DNA of 47,649 nucleotides from Myxococcales bacterium (GTDB taxonomy: Bacteria > Myxococcota > Myxococcia > Myxococcales > Myxococcaceae): assembly GCA_030681895.1 (NCBI GenBank), contig JAUXRI010000094.1, positions 1 through 47,649 on the forward strand, in the 5' to 3' direction. Every line of letters begins with the position of its first letter. Position 1 is the first letter of the stretch. Shown piece by piece: positions 9,258-19,438 of the stretch. The position numbers and the translations under genes were made by a program. The notes under the pieces were generated by a model that had not been told where the DNA came from, did not search any database, and worked only from the letters and a program-made list of their open reading frames with translations.

Positions 9258-10748
9258 ATGCGTGCACTCGCGACTGCCTTCCTTCTCGCTGCCTTCGCCG
9301 CCTTCGCTGACTCGCCGCTCACGTCGATCGACTTCGCCACCGCGTACAAAGACCTCCCGGGCGTTCAGAGCGCGAAGGACGGCAACATCGAAGCGGCCTA
9401 CGTCTCCCTCGCGTCGACGGCCGACAACGGCAGCAAGCTCGCCGTCGCCAACGCGCTCGGGTGGGAAGGCGACTTCGCGACCGGCTTCTTCGAGTTCCTC
9501 GCCGCCCAACGCCACGTTCCGGCGGAGCGCCTCGACGCGCGCGACCTCGACGCCTCGCAGCGCTTCGTCGCCGGCTTCCTCGTCGCGACTGCCGACTACC
9601 TCGAGCTCAAGCCACTGAAGCCGAAGGGCCAGGGCGTGTGGCGCATGAAGGGCGTCGAGCTGCTCCAGCAGGCGGCGAAGGAGCTGCCGAACGACTTCGC
9701 GGTTCAGTACGCGCTGGCAATCGTCCAGGCGCAGACGCTGATGCACGCCGGCGACAAGCGCTGGTGCGAGGTGTTCCGCACACCCGACACGGTGCTGCGT
9801 CGTTTTCCTGTGGCGCAGCGCAACCTTCGGCCCGGCGCCGTCGAGTCGGCACAGGGCTACCTGAACTCGTACGAGGAGTACTGCCCCACCTCGGCCGTCG
9901 CGAAGCGCAAGCAGATCGACGAGCTGAACCAGATCTACTCGCTCTCCAGAGTGGGCCGGCACATCGTCGCCGGCACGCAAGGCGGCGTCGTGGTGTGGGA
10001 CCCGGAGCAACCGAAGCCGGTCGCGTTTCGCGAAGGGTTCATCTGCCGGGGCGTCGAGTGGAAAGGCGCCGCGTGGCTGGGCTGCGAAGGCGACGTCGTC
10101 AGGTGGGACGGCGCCTCGTTCACCTCGTTCCTGGGCACGAAGAAGACGGGCGCGGGCGTGTACTACGAGCCGATGCACGGGCCCGACGGCAGCCTCTGGG
10201 TGCGTCGCGGCAAGCAGACGTGGGCGTGGAATGAGCAGGCCTCGCGCTTCGTCACGGTCACGCCGCCGTGGAAGACCGACGCCTACGACGCGCGCTTCGC
10301 GAAGGGCCAGTGGTTCTGGGTCGAGTTCCTGCGCGGCGTGCACACCTCGACGAGGACCTTCGCGCTCCGGTCGGCCGAGTACCCGGGCAGCGACCCACGC
10401 GCGTTCACCGAAGACGAGACGGGCGCCCTCTGGGTCCAGGACTTCGAGTCTGGGTTGTTCCGCTTCGACGGCGACCGCTTCGTGAAGGTGCCGGGGCTCG
10501 ACGCGAAGGCGAGCGGCGTCGCGGTGGACGTCGAGCGCAAGCGCACGTGGATGCTCCACTACACCGGCGGCCTCACGCTGATTCGCGAGGGTGGGAAGAC
10601 CGAGCGCATCGCGCTGAAGGACCTCGAGAACATGCGCGACCTGCTGCTCGACACGAACGGCGACGTCTGGGTCGGCGGGTGGACGCAACTGGTGCGCATC
10701 AGGCCCGACGGACCGACGTGGGCGAAGCAGCGCTTCCTGGTGAAGTGA
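9258..10748 (+). CDS. Exported protein with propeller-like repeats, unknown function
   Basis: A 496-residue predicted periplasmic or secreted protein. I prefer ATG 9258, which gives a signal peptide (MRALATAFLLAAFAAFA, cut after about residue 17), over the TTG at 9222. The N-terminal half (about 20-230) is helical and resembles a repeat or sel1/TPR-type region (GNIEAAYVSLAST, GSKLAVANALG). The C-terminal half holds short repeats such as GGVVVWDPE, GSLWVRRGKQTWAWN, GALWVQDFESGLFRFDG and GDVWVGGWTQLVRI, the G.[LV]W[VF] pattern of two-component-regulator-propeller blades. It lacks any kinase or output domain. It is the last gene of the rightward run and converges with the antiporter, six bases between stops. 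Confidence 0.8.
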   Translation: MRALATAFLLAAFAAFADSPLTSIDFATAYKDLPGVQSAKDGNIEAAYVSLASTADNGSKLAVANALGWEGDFATGFFEFLAAQRHVPAERLDARDLDASQRFVAGFLVATADYLELKPLKPKGQGVWRMKGVELLQQAAKELPNDFAVQYALAIVQAQTLMHAGDKRWCEVFRTPDTVLRRFPVAQRNLRPGAVESAQGYLNSYEEYCPTSAVAKRKQIDELNQIYSLSRVGRHIVAGTQGGVVVWDPEQPKPVAFREGFICRGVEWKGAAWLGCEGDVVRWDGASFTSFLGTKKTGAGVYYEPMHGPDGSLWVRRGKQTWAWNEQASRFVTVTPPWKTDAYDARFAKGQWFWVEFLRGVHTSTRTFALRSAEYPGSDPRAFTEDETGALWVQDFESGLFRFDGDRFVKVPGLDAKASGVAVDVERKRTWMLHYTGGLTLIREGGKTERIALKDLENMRDLLLDTNGDVWVGGWTQLVRIRPDGPTWAKQRFLVK

Positions 10749-10754
10749 GCGTCC

Positions 10755-12749
<1,995 letters not shown>

Positions 12750-12751
12750 CG

Positions 12752-12784
12752 GCGCCTCCTCTACGCACTTCAGTGTCGAGGCGC
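12752..12784 (-). promoter_or_regulatory. Inverted repeat covering the antiporter ribosome-binding site
   Basis: GCGCCTC (12752-12758) and GAGGCGC (12778-12784) are perfect 7-base complements separated by 19 bases that contain a smaller dyad, CACT/AGTG (12766-12775). In the leftward transcript the 3' arm includes GAGG of the Shine-Dalgarno sequence, immediately before the ATG at 12749. It could be an RNA hairpin that limits translation or a DNA operator in the 93-base divergent spacer. A 7-base match is not rare in GC-rich DNA. Confidence 0.35.
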
Positions 12785-12842
12785 ATCTGTCGATGCAGTG
12801 CGGTCATCGGCGTGGTGAGGTGAGGTCCTCGTGGAGGGGATC

Positions 12843-14327
12843 ATGCGCGTTGGCTTGATGCTGATCGTGGTGTCGCTCGGTGCGTGCAGTGATCCCCCTC
12901 CGCCGCCGCCGACGCCGGTCGCCGTGGCGAAGCCCCCACCTCCACCCGTCGCCCCCGCGCCCGTCGTCGATGCCGGCGTGACCGTGGCGCTGCCGTCCGA
13001 CACGCTCGACGGCGTCTCCACCGAAGGCGTGCCCGACGACCCGCAGCTCAGCGCCGACGACCTGCGCGACGCGGCGCTCCAGAAGATGCTCCTGCGCGAC
13101 CCCGATCGCGTCATTCGAATCCTCGAGCAGGCGCCCGCGCCGAGCTCGTTTCAGGTCGCCGTGCTGGCCGCGCTCGCGATTCGTCGCCGCGTCGAGGGGC
13201 CACCGCTTCAAGTGAAAGAGTCGCCGCTCCCCACGCTGCCTGCCTCGGGCAAGCCCATCACCGCGCCCGGGCCAGCCTTCGTCGGCGTGCAGGAGCTCGC
13301 GCTTCGCTCGGCGCCAGGCAAGGGCAAGGTGCTGGTGTCGATCCCCGCCGGCACCCAGGTCGTCGTCGACAAGGTGACGGGCGCCAATGCTGGGGTCTCG
13401 GTCGAGCTCGCCACGCGCGTCGTCTTCGGCGCCGAGGGTGGCGCTCCGAAGCAGGTCGTCACGAAGACGGTCAAGGGCTTCGTGCCGCTCGACGCGCTGG
13501 TGGACGCGCGCCCCGACACCTCGACCCTGGCCGCCGAAGCGACGACGCAGCCCGACACCGACGTCGGCCACGACGCCTCGGTGGTGCTCTGGCATCGCGC
13601 GTTTCTGCTCAGCCCCACCGAGACCGTGCGTGCGCAGCTGCTCGCCGCGGCGTGGAAGGCGCGCCGCCCCTCGTGGGTGGCAGCGGCGGCCCTCGAGCCG
13701 GTCTGGGTGGCGCCGCGCTCGCTTCGGGTCGCGTGGGCCTGCAAGGGAGACCTCCTCAAGGCGAAGTGGGCTGGGCTCTCGGCGAAGCCACCCGCCGACG
13801 TGTGCTTCTCGGGCGTCGACGTGCGCCAGCCCTGCACCGGTGACGTCCCGGCGAGCCTCACGAAACGCCGCGAGCTGCTGAACACGCTGGGCCTGACGAC
13901 GCCGTCACCCGTGATTGAGACCGTCGTCGACGCCTCACGCGCCCGCCGCCTTTGGGTGGTGTCGTTGCCTGTCCGCTCCACCAGCGAGTGCGAAGAGGTC
14001 GAGGAGCACAAGATCGACGTCTTCGGCGCCATCATCCGCCGGCTCCAGCTGCCGTTGGGCACTGCGTCGATGGTCGTGAGCGTGCCGGTGTCGGGGTGGA
14101 ACGGCGTCGAGCACTCGGTCGTCGGGGCCCAGAGCGAAGCCAAAGCCCGCGACTGGCTGCGCTCCCGCGTCTCGAGCAAGTGGACATATGACGCTCGTGG
14201 TGAGCCCTCGCCGTCGCTTGGAATCGGCGACACCAGCTTCCGACTCGAGCGCGACGTCGCCACGGCCTCGGTCGGCAGAATCCCCGAGATGAACTGCGAA
14301 CTCTGCGGAGGGTCGAACTTCAGGTAG
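12843..14327 (+). CDS. Lipoprotein with SH3-like domain, unknown function
   Basis: A 494-residue predicted lipoprotein. The ATG at 12843 is chosen over GTG 12831 because GGAGGGG precedes it and it gives a clean signal with lipobox LGAC (Cys17). A Pro-rich linker follows. Around 150-220 the sequence LALRSAPGKGKVLVSIPAGT and VKGFVPLDALV has the pattern of a bacterial SH3 domain. The C-terminal part (about 280-494) has paired cysteines (WACKGD, VCFSGV, QPCTGD, STSECEE, MNCELCGG) and is probably exported and disulfide-bonded. The final ELCGGSNF motif is unusual. The gene is divergent from the antiporter and 32 bases before the crotonase gene. Function unknown. Confidence 0.82.
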   Translation: MRVGLMLIVVSLGACSDPPPPPPTPVAVAKPPPPPVAPAPVVDAGVTVALPSDTLDGVSTEGVPDDPQLSADDLRDAALQKMLLRDPDRVIRILEQAPAPSSFQVAVLAALAIRRRVEGPPLQVKESPLPTLPASGKPITAPGPAFVGVQELALRSAPGKGKVLVSIPAGTQVVVDKVTGANAGVSVELATRVVFGAEGGAPKQVVTKTVKGFVPLDALVDARPDTSTLAAEATTQPDTDVGHDASVVLWHRAFLLSPTETVRAQLLAAAWKARRPSWVAAAALEPVWVAPRSLRVAWACKGDLLKAKWAGLSAKPPADVCFSGVDVRQPCTGDVPASLTKRRELLNTLGLTTPSPVIETVVDASRARRLWVVSLPVRSTSECEEVEEHKIDVFGAIIRRLQLPLGTASMVVSVPVSGWNGVEHSVVGAQSEAKARDWLRSRVSSKWTYDARGEPSPSLGIGDTSFRLERDVATASVGRIPEMNCELCGGSNFR

Positions 14328-14359
14328 ACCCGTCGAGGCTGTCTTTCAGGAGAACTCCC

Positions 14360-15076
14360 ATGGCCCAGTGGCAAGTGACGTACGACGGAGACGTCGCCAT
14401 CGTGGCGCTCGACGACGGCAAGGCCAACGCCGTGCTGACGCCCGAGTTCGAAGGGCTGGTCACGGCACTCGACGAGGTCGTCGCCTCGCGCGCTCTCTCG
14501 GTCGTGCTCACCGGTCGCCCGGGGTACCTCAGCGCCGGCCTCAACCTGAAGCAGCTGCCGTCGCTGTCGATGGAGGAGAAGAAAGACGTCGTGCGCGCGA
14601 TGGGCACCGCCGTGCTCAAGCTCTTCCTGCTGCCCAAGCCCGTCGTCGCGGCGGTCTCTGGGCACGCGCTGGGCGCCGGCGCCATGTTCGCGTTGGCGTG
14701 CGATCTGCGCGTCTTCGCCGAGGGGCCCTTCAAGTTCGGCCTCAACGAAGTGCCCGCCGGTCTCTTCGTGCCCTCGTTCGGCGTCGAGCTCGCGCGCGCG
14801 GCCATCTCGACCTCACGCCTCACCGAGCTCGTCGTGCACGGCCGGGTGCTGACACCGCAAGAAGCGCTCAGCATGCACGTCGCCGAGAACCTGCATGCGC
14901 CCGAGTCGTTGCTGGCTGCGGCGATGATGCACGCCCGTCACCTCGCGGGCTTCTCGGGCTCTGGCTACGCGCTCACCAAACGACTCGTCCGTGGCGCCGC
15001 GGCCGAGAAGGCGCTGGCGTCGCTCCCGGGAGAGCTCGACGAGCTGGCCCGCATGATGGATGGCCGCCGACCTTGA
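14360..15076 (+). CDS. Enoyl-CoA hydratase/isomerase (crotonase) family protein
   Basis: A 238-residue crotonase-fold protein acting on an acyl-CoA thioester in the cytosol. The CoA-binding and oxyanion-hole features are seen in YLSAGLNLKQL (about 54-64) and GHALGAGAMFALACDLRVF (about 99-117). One acid/base Glu is present (Glu130, in FGLNEVPAG), matching the first Glu of enoyl-CoA hydratase, but the usual Pro-Gly-Gly segment and second Glu are not obvious, so isomerase or another crotonase reaction is as likely as hydration. CAGGAG lies about 10 bases before the ATG. The protein is shorter than most hydratases (about 255-270). Stop codon TGA sits in a repeated TTGATCAGG. Confidence 0.88.
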   Translation: MAQWQVTYDGDVAIVALDDGKANAVLTPEFEGLVTALDEVVASRALSVVLTGRPGYLSAGLNLKQLPSLSMEEKKDVVRAMGTAVLKLFLLPKPVVAAVSGHALGAGAMFALACDLRVFAEGPFKFGLNEVPAGLFVPSFGVELARAAISTSRLTELVVHGRVLTPQEALSMHVAENLHAPESLLAAAMMHARHLAGFSGSGYALTKRLVRGAAAEKALASLPGELDELARMMDGRRP

Positions 15077-15103
15077 TCAGGCCCGGCGGGTTGATCAGGG
15101 TCC

Positions 15104-15140
15104 GTGACGCTGCGTCACGAGCGCGTCACGGAACTGTCAC
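15104..15140 (+). promoter_or_regulatory. Pho-box-like array before DUF47-pit
   Basis: Three 7-base direct repeats occur at an exact 11-base period: GCGTCAC (15112-15118), GCGTCAC (15123-15129) and CTGTCAC (15134-15140). The PhoB/PhoP box in Proteobacteria is built of 7-base CTGTCAT-like units separated by 4 bases, the same geometry. The first unit also forms a perfect palindrome with GTGACGC (15104-15110). The array ends 34 bases before the ATG of the DUF47 gene, a position suited to control, activating or repressing. Confidence 0.65.
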
Positions 15141-15174
15141 TTCGAACCGCAGGGAGCCGTGCTGAACAGCGCGC

Positions 15175-15810
15175 ATGGCGCTTCAAGCGATGATCCGGTG
15201 GCTGCTCCCGAGGGAAGACCACTACTACGACATGATCGAGGAGCTCGGCCGCCTGGGCTACGAGGCCGCCATGGCGCTCGCCGCGTTCGAGACGACGCCC
15301 GCGGCCCAGGTGCAGGCGACCGTGCAGATCATCGAGCACAAGGCCGACGACGTGGTGCGGCGCATGGAAGACGCGCTCGCCCGCACCTTCGTCACCCCGC
15401 TCGACCGTGAAGATCTGCACCGCCTCACCAGCGAGCTCGACGACATCATCGACCTCGCGAACCTCACGGCCCGCAGCTACGGCCTGTACAGCATCGAGAA
15501 GCCGACGCCGGCGATGGTCGAGCTCTCGAAGAAGCTGATCACCTGCACCGCGATGATTCGCGACACCGTGCCGTTCTTGCGCACGCACAAGTTCGCCGAG
15601 CTCATCGACGGCGGCCGCAAGGTGCGTGAGCTCGAGAAGGAAGGCGACACCATCTACCGCACGGCGATCAGCGACCTCTTCAAGGCCCCGTCGATCGACT
15701 TCCGCGACCTGCTCAAGCAGAAGGAAGCGCTCGATCACCTCGAGAACGCGGTCGACCACTGCGACAACGTTGCCGACCTGCTCGCCAACATGGCCGTGAA
15801 GCATGGTTAG
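15175..15810 (+). CDS. DUF47 (PhoU-like) phosphate transport accessory protein
   Basis: A 211-residue, all-helical cytoplasmic protein of the DUF47/TIGR00153 family, related to PhoU. Typical features are the N-terminal LLPREDHYYDMIEELG, a central region rich in acidic residues (EHKADDV, DREDLHRLTSELDDIIDLAN) and EKEGDTIYRTAI, which fit metal-binding helical bundles. Such proteins are encoded with Pit transporters and are thought to modulate them. The gene overlaps pit by 8 bases (stop at 15810, next ATG at 15803), so translation is coupled. The order is the same as the orfA-pit operon described in Sinorhizobium meliloti, which is PhoB-controlled. The upstream region carries a Pho-box-like array. 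Confidence 0.92.
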   Translation: MALQAMIRWLLPREDHYYDMIEELGRLGYEAAMALAAFETTPAAQVQATVQIIEHKADDVVRRMEDALARTFVTPLDREDLHRLTSELDDIIDLANLTARSYGLYSIEKPTPAMVELSKKLITCTAMIRDTVPFLRTHKFAELIDGGRKVRELEKEGDTIYRTAISDLFKAPSIDFRDLLKQKEALDHLENAVDHCDNVADLLANMAVKHG

Positions 15811-17056
15811 CCTGCTGATCGCGGTCGTCGTGATGGCGATCGTCTTCGACTACATCAACGGCTTCCACGACGCGGCGAACGCGATCGCGACGGTGGTGTC
15901 GACCGGCGTGCTGCCGATTCGAACCGCGGTGCTGCTCGCGGCGGTGCTCAACTTCGGCGGCGCGATGGCGGGCACGGCGGTCGCGAAGACCATCGCCTCG
16001 GGCTTCGCAGACCCGGCGCAGGTCACGCAGGGCGTGGTGCTCGCGGCCCTCATCGGCGCGTCGATCTGGAACCTGATCACCTGGTGGTTCGGCATTCCCT
16101 CGTCGTCGTCCCATGCGCTCGTCGGAGGCCTGGCCGGTGCCGTGGTCGCCCACGCCGGGCTCGACGCGTTCAAGTGGATGGCGCTCGGCCAGAAGGTGCT
16201 GGTGCCGCTCGTCGCGTCTCCGACCATCGGCTTCATCACGGCGTTCTTCGTGATGATCGGGCTGGTGTGGCTCGCGCGCGGCAAGCTCCCGTGGCTGGGC
16301 AAGGTGTTCGCGCTGGTGGTGTGGGCGGGCCTCGGCGCGCTGGGCATTTCTCAATGGTGGAGCGGCCGGGAGCACGCGCTCGCCGACGCCGCGAAGACGG
16401 GCGCCGACACGATGGCGCTCGAGGTGGAATACGGCGCCCTGTTGGCCCTGCTGCTGATCGGCGGCATCGGGGCGCTCATCGTCGGGCGACGGCTCTACGG
16501 CGCCGCGCCGCAGCTCGTCTCGGTTCTCGCCAGGCGCATGCAGCTCGTCTCGGCAGGGTTGATGGCCTTCTCGCACGGCTCCAACGACGCGCAGAAGTCG
16601 ATGGGCATCATCACGCTCGCGCTGCTCTCGTTCGTCTCGTCGCAGCAGGGCGCCCGGCCCGAGTGGATGCCAGCGTGGGCGCTGCCGCAAGGCGACGCCG
16701 TGCCGACGTGGGTCATCGTCGTGTGTGCAGGCGCCATCGCAGCGGGCACGGCGGCTGGTGGCACCCGCATCATCAAGACGATGGGCACGAAGATCATTCG
16801 CATCACGCCGCTGCAGGGCTTCGCCGCCGAGACCGCGGGAGCGCTCACCATTCTCGGCGCCTCACGGCTCGGCATTCCCGTCTCCACCACGCACGTCATC
16901 AACGCCTGCATCATGGGCGTCGGCGCCTCGAAGCGGCTGTCGGCGGTGCGCTGGGGCGTCGCGACCAACATCCTCGTGGCGTGGGTGGTGACGCTCCCAT
17001 TCAGCGCAGGGCTCGCGTGGCTGTCGATGAAGGCCATCAGCCTGCTGGGCGGCTGA
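15803..17056 (+). CDS. pit: Inorganic phosphate transporter, PiT family
   Basis: A 417-residue membrane protein that takes up phosphate (or metal-phosphate) with protons or sodium. The PiT signature appears twice in inverted halves: FDYINGFHDAANAIA at about 15-29 and SHGSNDAQKSMG from 257. GIPVSTTHV near the C-terminus (about 357-365) is also typical, and SSSSHALVGG at about 97-106 marks the re-entrant region. Around ten to twelve hydrophobic segments are visible. The ATG overlaps the end of the DUF47 gene by 8 bases. The length is that of the short bacterial PitA/PitB or archaeal type. No Pst system is in the window. The gene is followed by a 115-base gap before an unrelated lipoprotein. Confidence 0.95.
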   Translation: MVSLLIAVVVMAIVFDYINGFHDAANAIATVVSTGVLPIRTAVLLAAVLNFGGAMAGTAVAKTIASGFADPAQVTQGVVLAALIGASIWNLITWWFGIPSSSSHALVGGLAGAVVAHAGLDAFKWMALGQKVLVPLVASPTIGFITAFFVMIGLVWLARGKLPWLGKVFALVVWAGLGALGISQWWSGREHALADAAKTGADTMALEVEYGALLALLLIGGIGALIVGRRLYGAAPQLVSVLARRMQLVSAGLMAFSHGSNDAQKSMGIITLALLSFVSSQQGARPEWMPAWALPQGDAVPTWVIVVCAGAIAAGTAAGGTRIIKTMGTKIIRITPLQGFAAETAGALTILGASRLGIPVSTTHVINACIMGVGASKRLSAVRWGVATNILVAWVVTLPFSAGLAWLSMKAISLLGG

Positions 17057-17171
17057 CGAACGAACCGTTCAGGTGACACTGGCCCGGTCTTGCTCCTTGC
17101 GCCCCAGCGTGGGGAATGGTCATTCTCGCCCCTCACGGGATCGGCCGACCCCGCTTGCGAGAGGTTGCTCC

Positions 17172-18494
17172 ATGAAGTCCGCTCTCCGCGTCGCTGCGTT
17201 CGCGCTCGTCGCTTCTTCCTGTTTCACGCCCGTTCCCGAAGCCCAGTGCTCGACCGACGCTGACTGTACGGGCGGCACCACGTGCATCGACTTCCGCTGT
17301 CGGCCTCCAGACGGAGGCTCGTCGACGGGTGGCGGCACGGCTTCCACTGGTGGTGGCGCCGCAGCGGGTGGTGACGCGGGCGGCAGCGTGACCGGCGGTG
17401 GAACGGCAGGCGCGGGCGCTGGCGGCGCAGGTGGCGGAGGCGTGACGGCAGGCGGCGCGGCTGGTGGCGGCACGGCGTGTGGCTGTCGCAACGCCGCGGG
17501 CCAGTGTCAGGTCGGCGACGCTCCACTCGCGTGTGGCGCGACTGGCGGCATGTGCACGCGCTGCGGCATGGGCGAGCAGTGCGTGAACGGCAGCTGCATC
17601 GTCGCCGCGTGTGGCCCCGGCACCTGCACGGGCTGCTGCAGTCGGGGCACGTGCGTCACGCCGTCGACGCAGTCGTCGGGCACCTGCGGCCTCTCGGGCT
17701 CGATGTGCATCAACTGCCCCCGCGGACAGGACTGCATCAACGGCACCTGCCAGCAACCCATGGGCTGCGGCCCGATGACGTGCGCCACGGGCTGCTGCGC
17801 CTTCGGCCGCTGCCTGCCTCCCGGCCAGCAGACGCGCTTCTCGTGCGGCACCAGTGGCGCCCAGTGCGCGATGTGTCCTGGCGGCTCGCAGTGCAACAAC
17901 GGCACGTGCGCGGGCGGCACCGTCGACGCCGGCACCTCCACCTGCGACGCCGTCTCGTGCGCGTCGGGCTGCTGCGCGTTCGGCCGCTGCGTCTCGGGCA
18001 GTCAGCAGAGCAACTTCGGCTGCGGCACCGCTGGCCAGATGTGCATGCAGTGCCAGGGTGGCACCAGCTGCCGCGGCGGAGCGTGTGTTCCCAACACCAC
18101 CGCTGACGGTGGCACGCCGACGGTGCTCCCCACTGGCAGCGCGTGCACGGCCTCCAGCACGTGCGAAGGCAACTGCGTCGAAGAAGCGCCGTTCGGCCAG
18201 CCTTCGGGCTTCCCGGGTGGCTACTGCACGGGCACGTGCGGCGCTGCGGGCCAGACGTGCGCCAGTGGCCTCTGCGTCACCGAGCCCGTCTTCGGTCAGC
18301 CCGTCAGCTCGTGCCGCTCGACGTGCACCGGGGCCGGCATGGGCCAGGGCAGCTGTCGCACCGGCTACGTCTGCACGCTGGCCCCCAACCCGGGAGCGCT
18401 CGTCGGCTTCTGCCGCCCCAGCTGCCAGAACATGGGCTTCGCGGCGCAGTGCCCGCAGGGCAGCCAGTGCCAGTCGACGGGGTACTGCCAGTAG
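17172..18494 (+). CDS. Cys-rich repeat lipoprotein
   Basis: A 440-residue surface or periplasmic lipoprotein. ATG 17172, with GAGAGG upstream, gives a signal ending in lipobox ASSC (Cys17); the open frame begins earlier at GTG 17073 but lacks a signal there. After a first cysteine module (about 26-48) comes a Gly/Ser/Thr/Ala linker (about 50-125). Then about four copies of a 45-50-residue unit follow, each with the pattern C-G.xTC-xGCC-xxGxC, a variable Gln/Ser stretch, CG.xGxxC.xC..G..C..G.C. The C-terminal 120 residues have a different cysteine pattern. Such proteins are common in myxobacteria; function is unknown. It converges with the next gene, three bases between stops. Confidence 0.85.
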   Translation: MKSALRVAAFALVASSCFTPVPEAQCSTDADCTGGTTCIDFRCRPPDGGSSTGGGTASTGGGAAAGGDAGGSVTGGGTAGAGAGGAGGGGVTAGGAAGGGTACGCRNAAGQCQVGDAPLACGATGGMCTRCGMGEQCVNGSCIVAACGPGTCTGCCSRGTCVTPSTQSSGTCGLSGSMCINCPRGQDCINGTCQQPMGCGPMTCATGCCAFGRCLPPGQQTRFSCGTSGAQCAMCPGGSQCNNGTCAGGTVDAGTSTCDAVSCASGCCAFGRCVSGSQQSNFGCGTAGQMCMQCQGGTSCRGGACVPNTTADGGTPTVLPTGSACTASSTCEGNCVEEAPFGQPSGFPGGYCTGTCGAAGQTCASGLCVTEPVFGQPVSSCRSTCTGAGMGQGSCRTGYVCTLAPNPGALVGFCRPSCQNMGFAAQCPQGSQCQSTGYCQ

Positions 18495-18497
18495 GGT

Positions 18498-19424
18498 TCA
18501 AGGCACCGTCGGGCGACCCAGTCGAAGCGGCACCTGAACCTCGGTCTCGCCGTCAGATGCCGGGAAGACGACACGTTCGCCGGCCTTCACGAGGCACTCC
18601 GCCCACGCCTCGCCCGCGTGTGTCGGAGCGAGCGAGCTTCGCGTCACGGCGCCTGAGGCGCTGATGACGAGCGTGAGCGTGACGGACCGCTCCTTCACCG
18701 TCGCCGGCGCGGCGGCCGTGCAGGCGGTGAACGACGGAACGAACTTCTGCACGAGCTGGGATGCGACGACGTCGGGGAGCCCCGGGAGGCGTCGGCCACG
18801 CCGCTGCCACCGCGCAGATCGCTGCGACTGCGCATCGGCGAGGAGCACGAGCAGCGCCGTGGCGGTGAGGTTCGAGGGCGCTTCGCTCCTGAGCTTCACG
18901 AACTCGGGGTCGCTGGCCGTCTTCAACGCGGCGAGGGCGAGCGGCACGTCGGAGTCGTCTCCTCTGGCGAGGAGCGCCATCGAAAGCTCGACTGGATCGG
19001 TTCGAACGAGTCCGGGCTCCACGATCACCTTCCGCCAGGTCTCGGCCAGCGACGGATCGCGCTGGGTCAGGAGCGCCTCGACGGCGATGTGGCGATCGGG
19101 CGCCTCGCTGTCGAGCGCCCAGGTCCGCAACATCGCGACCTCGTCAGGTGTGCGGGGCTCGTCGACCCACCCCATCCAGTCATCTCCCGTCGCGCACCAG
19201 CCACTCGATCGGCTCTCATGGCGTTGGCGAACGGCCTCGCGCGTGAGGCCTGCGGGTTTCCGCACCGCAGCAGGCGCGCCCACCGCAGCGACCGGCTGTG
19301 GCGTCGCCTTCAACACGACCGGCGTCGGTCCCTGGGGCGGCCCGAACGTGCCCTTCAGCTCGTCATCGCACCCCGCCACCACCACGACGACCGCGATCAG
19401 CAGCACCGCCCGGGCGATTCGCAT
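18498..19424 (-). CDS. Lipoprotein with AgmX/PglI-like C-terminal domain
   Basis: A 308-residue predicted lipoprotein with signal MRIARAVLLIAVVVVVAGC (lipobox VAGC, Cys19). The central part (about 85-190) is helical and repeat-like, reminiscent of HEAT-type segments (HIAVEALLTQRDP, ELSMALLARGDDSDVPLALA). The last 95 residues read FTACTAAAP, then LTLVISASGAVT, then ECLVKAG, VVFPAS and VQVPLRL, which is the order seen in the AgmX/PglI (TonB-C-related) domain found in many myxobacterial envelope proteins. The two cysteines flanking the domain match those commonly conserved there. It is 14 bases downstream of xdhB in the same direction but is unlikely to be functionally linked. Role unknown. Confidence 0.8.
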   Translation of the reverse strand: MRIARAVLLIAVVVVVAGCDDELKGTFGPPQGPTPVVLKATPQPVAAVGAPAAVRKPAGLTREAVRQRHESRSSGWCATGDDWMGWVDEPRTPDEVAMLRTWALDSEAPDRHIAVEALLTQRDPSLAETWRKVIVEPGLVRTDPVELSMALLARGDDSDVPLALAALKTASDPEFVKLRSEAPSNLTATALLVLLADAQSQRSARWQRRGRRLPGLPDVVASQLVQKFVPSFTACTAAAPATVKERSVTLTLVISASGAVTRSSLAPTHAGEAWAECLVKAGERVVFPASDGETEVQVPLRLGRPTVP

Positions 19425-19438
19425 GCACCGAGGCTAGC

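Noticed and set aside
8877..10688. 603-codon open frame on the minus strand opposite the propeller-like gene
   Set aside because: The plus strand has a signal peptide, repeats and operon overlap; the minus frame has no motif.
15073..15099. Direct repeat TTGATCAGG (15073-15081 and 15091-15099) at the end of the crotonase gene as an attachment site
   Set aside because: There is no integrase, tRNA or mobile gene nearby, and the copies are only 18 bases apart.
17080..17094. TGGCCCGGTCTTGCT resembling a sigma-54 promoter before the Cys-rich lipoprotein
   Set aside because: The bases between GG and GC number nine instead of ten, a spacing that sigma-54 promoters do not tolerate.
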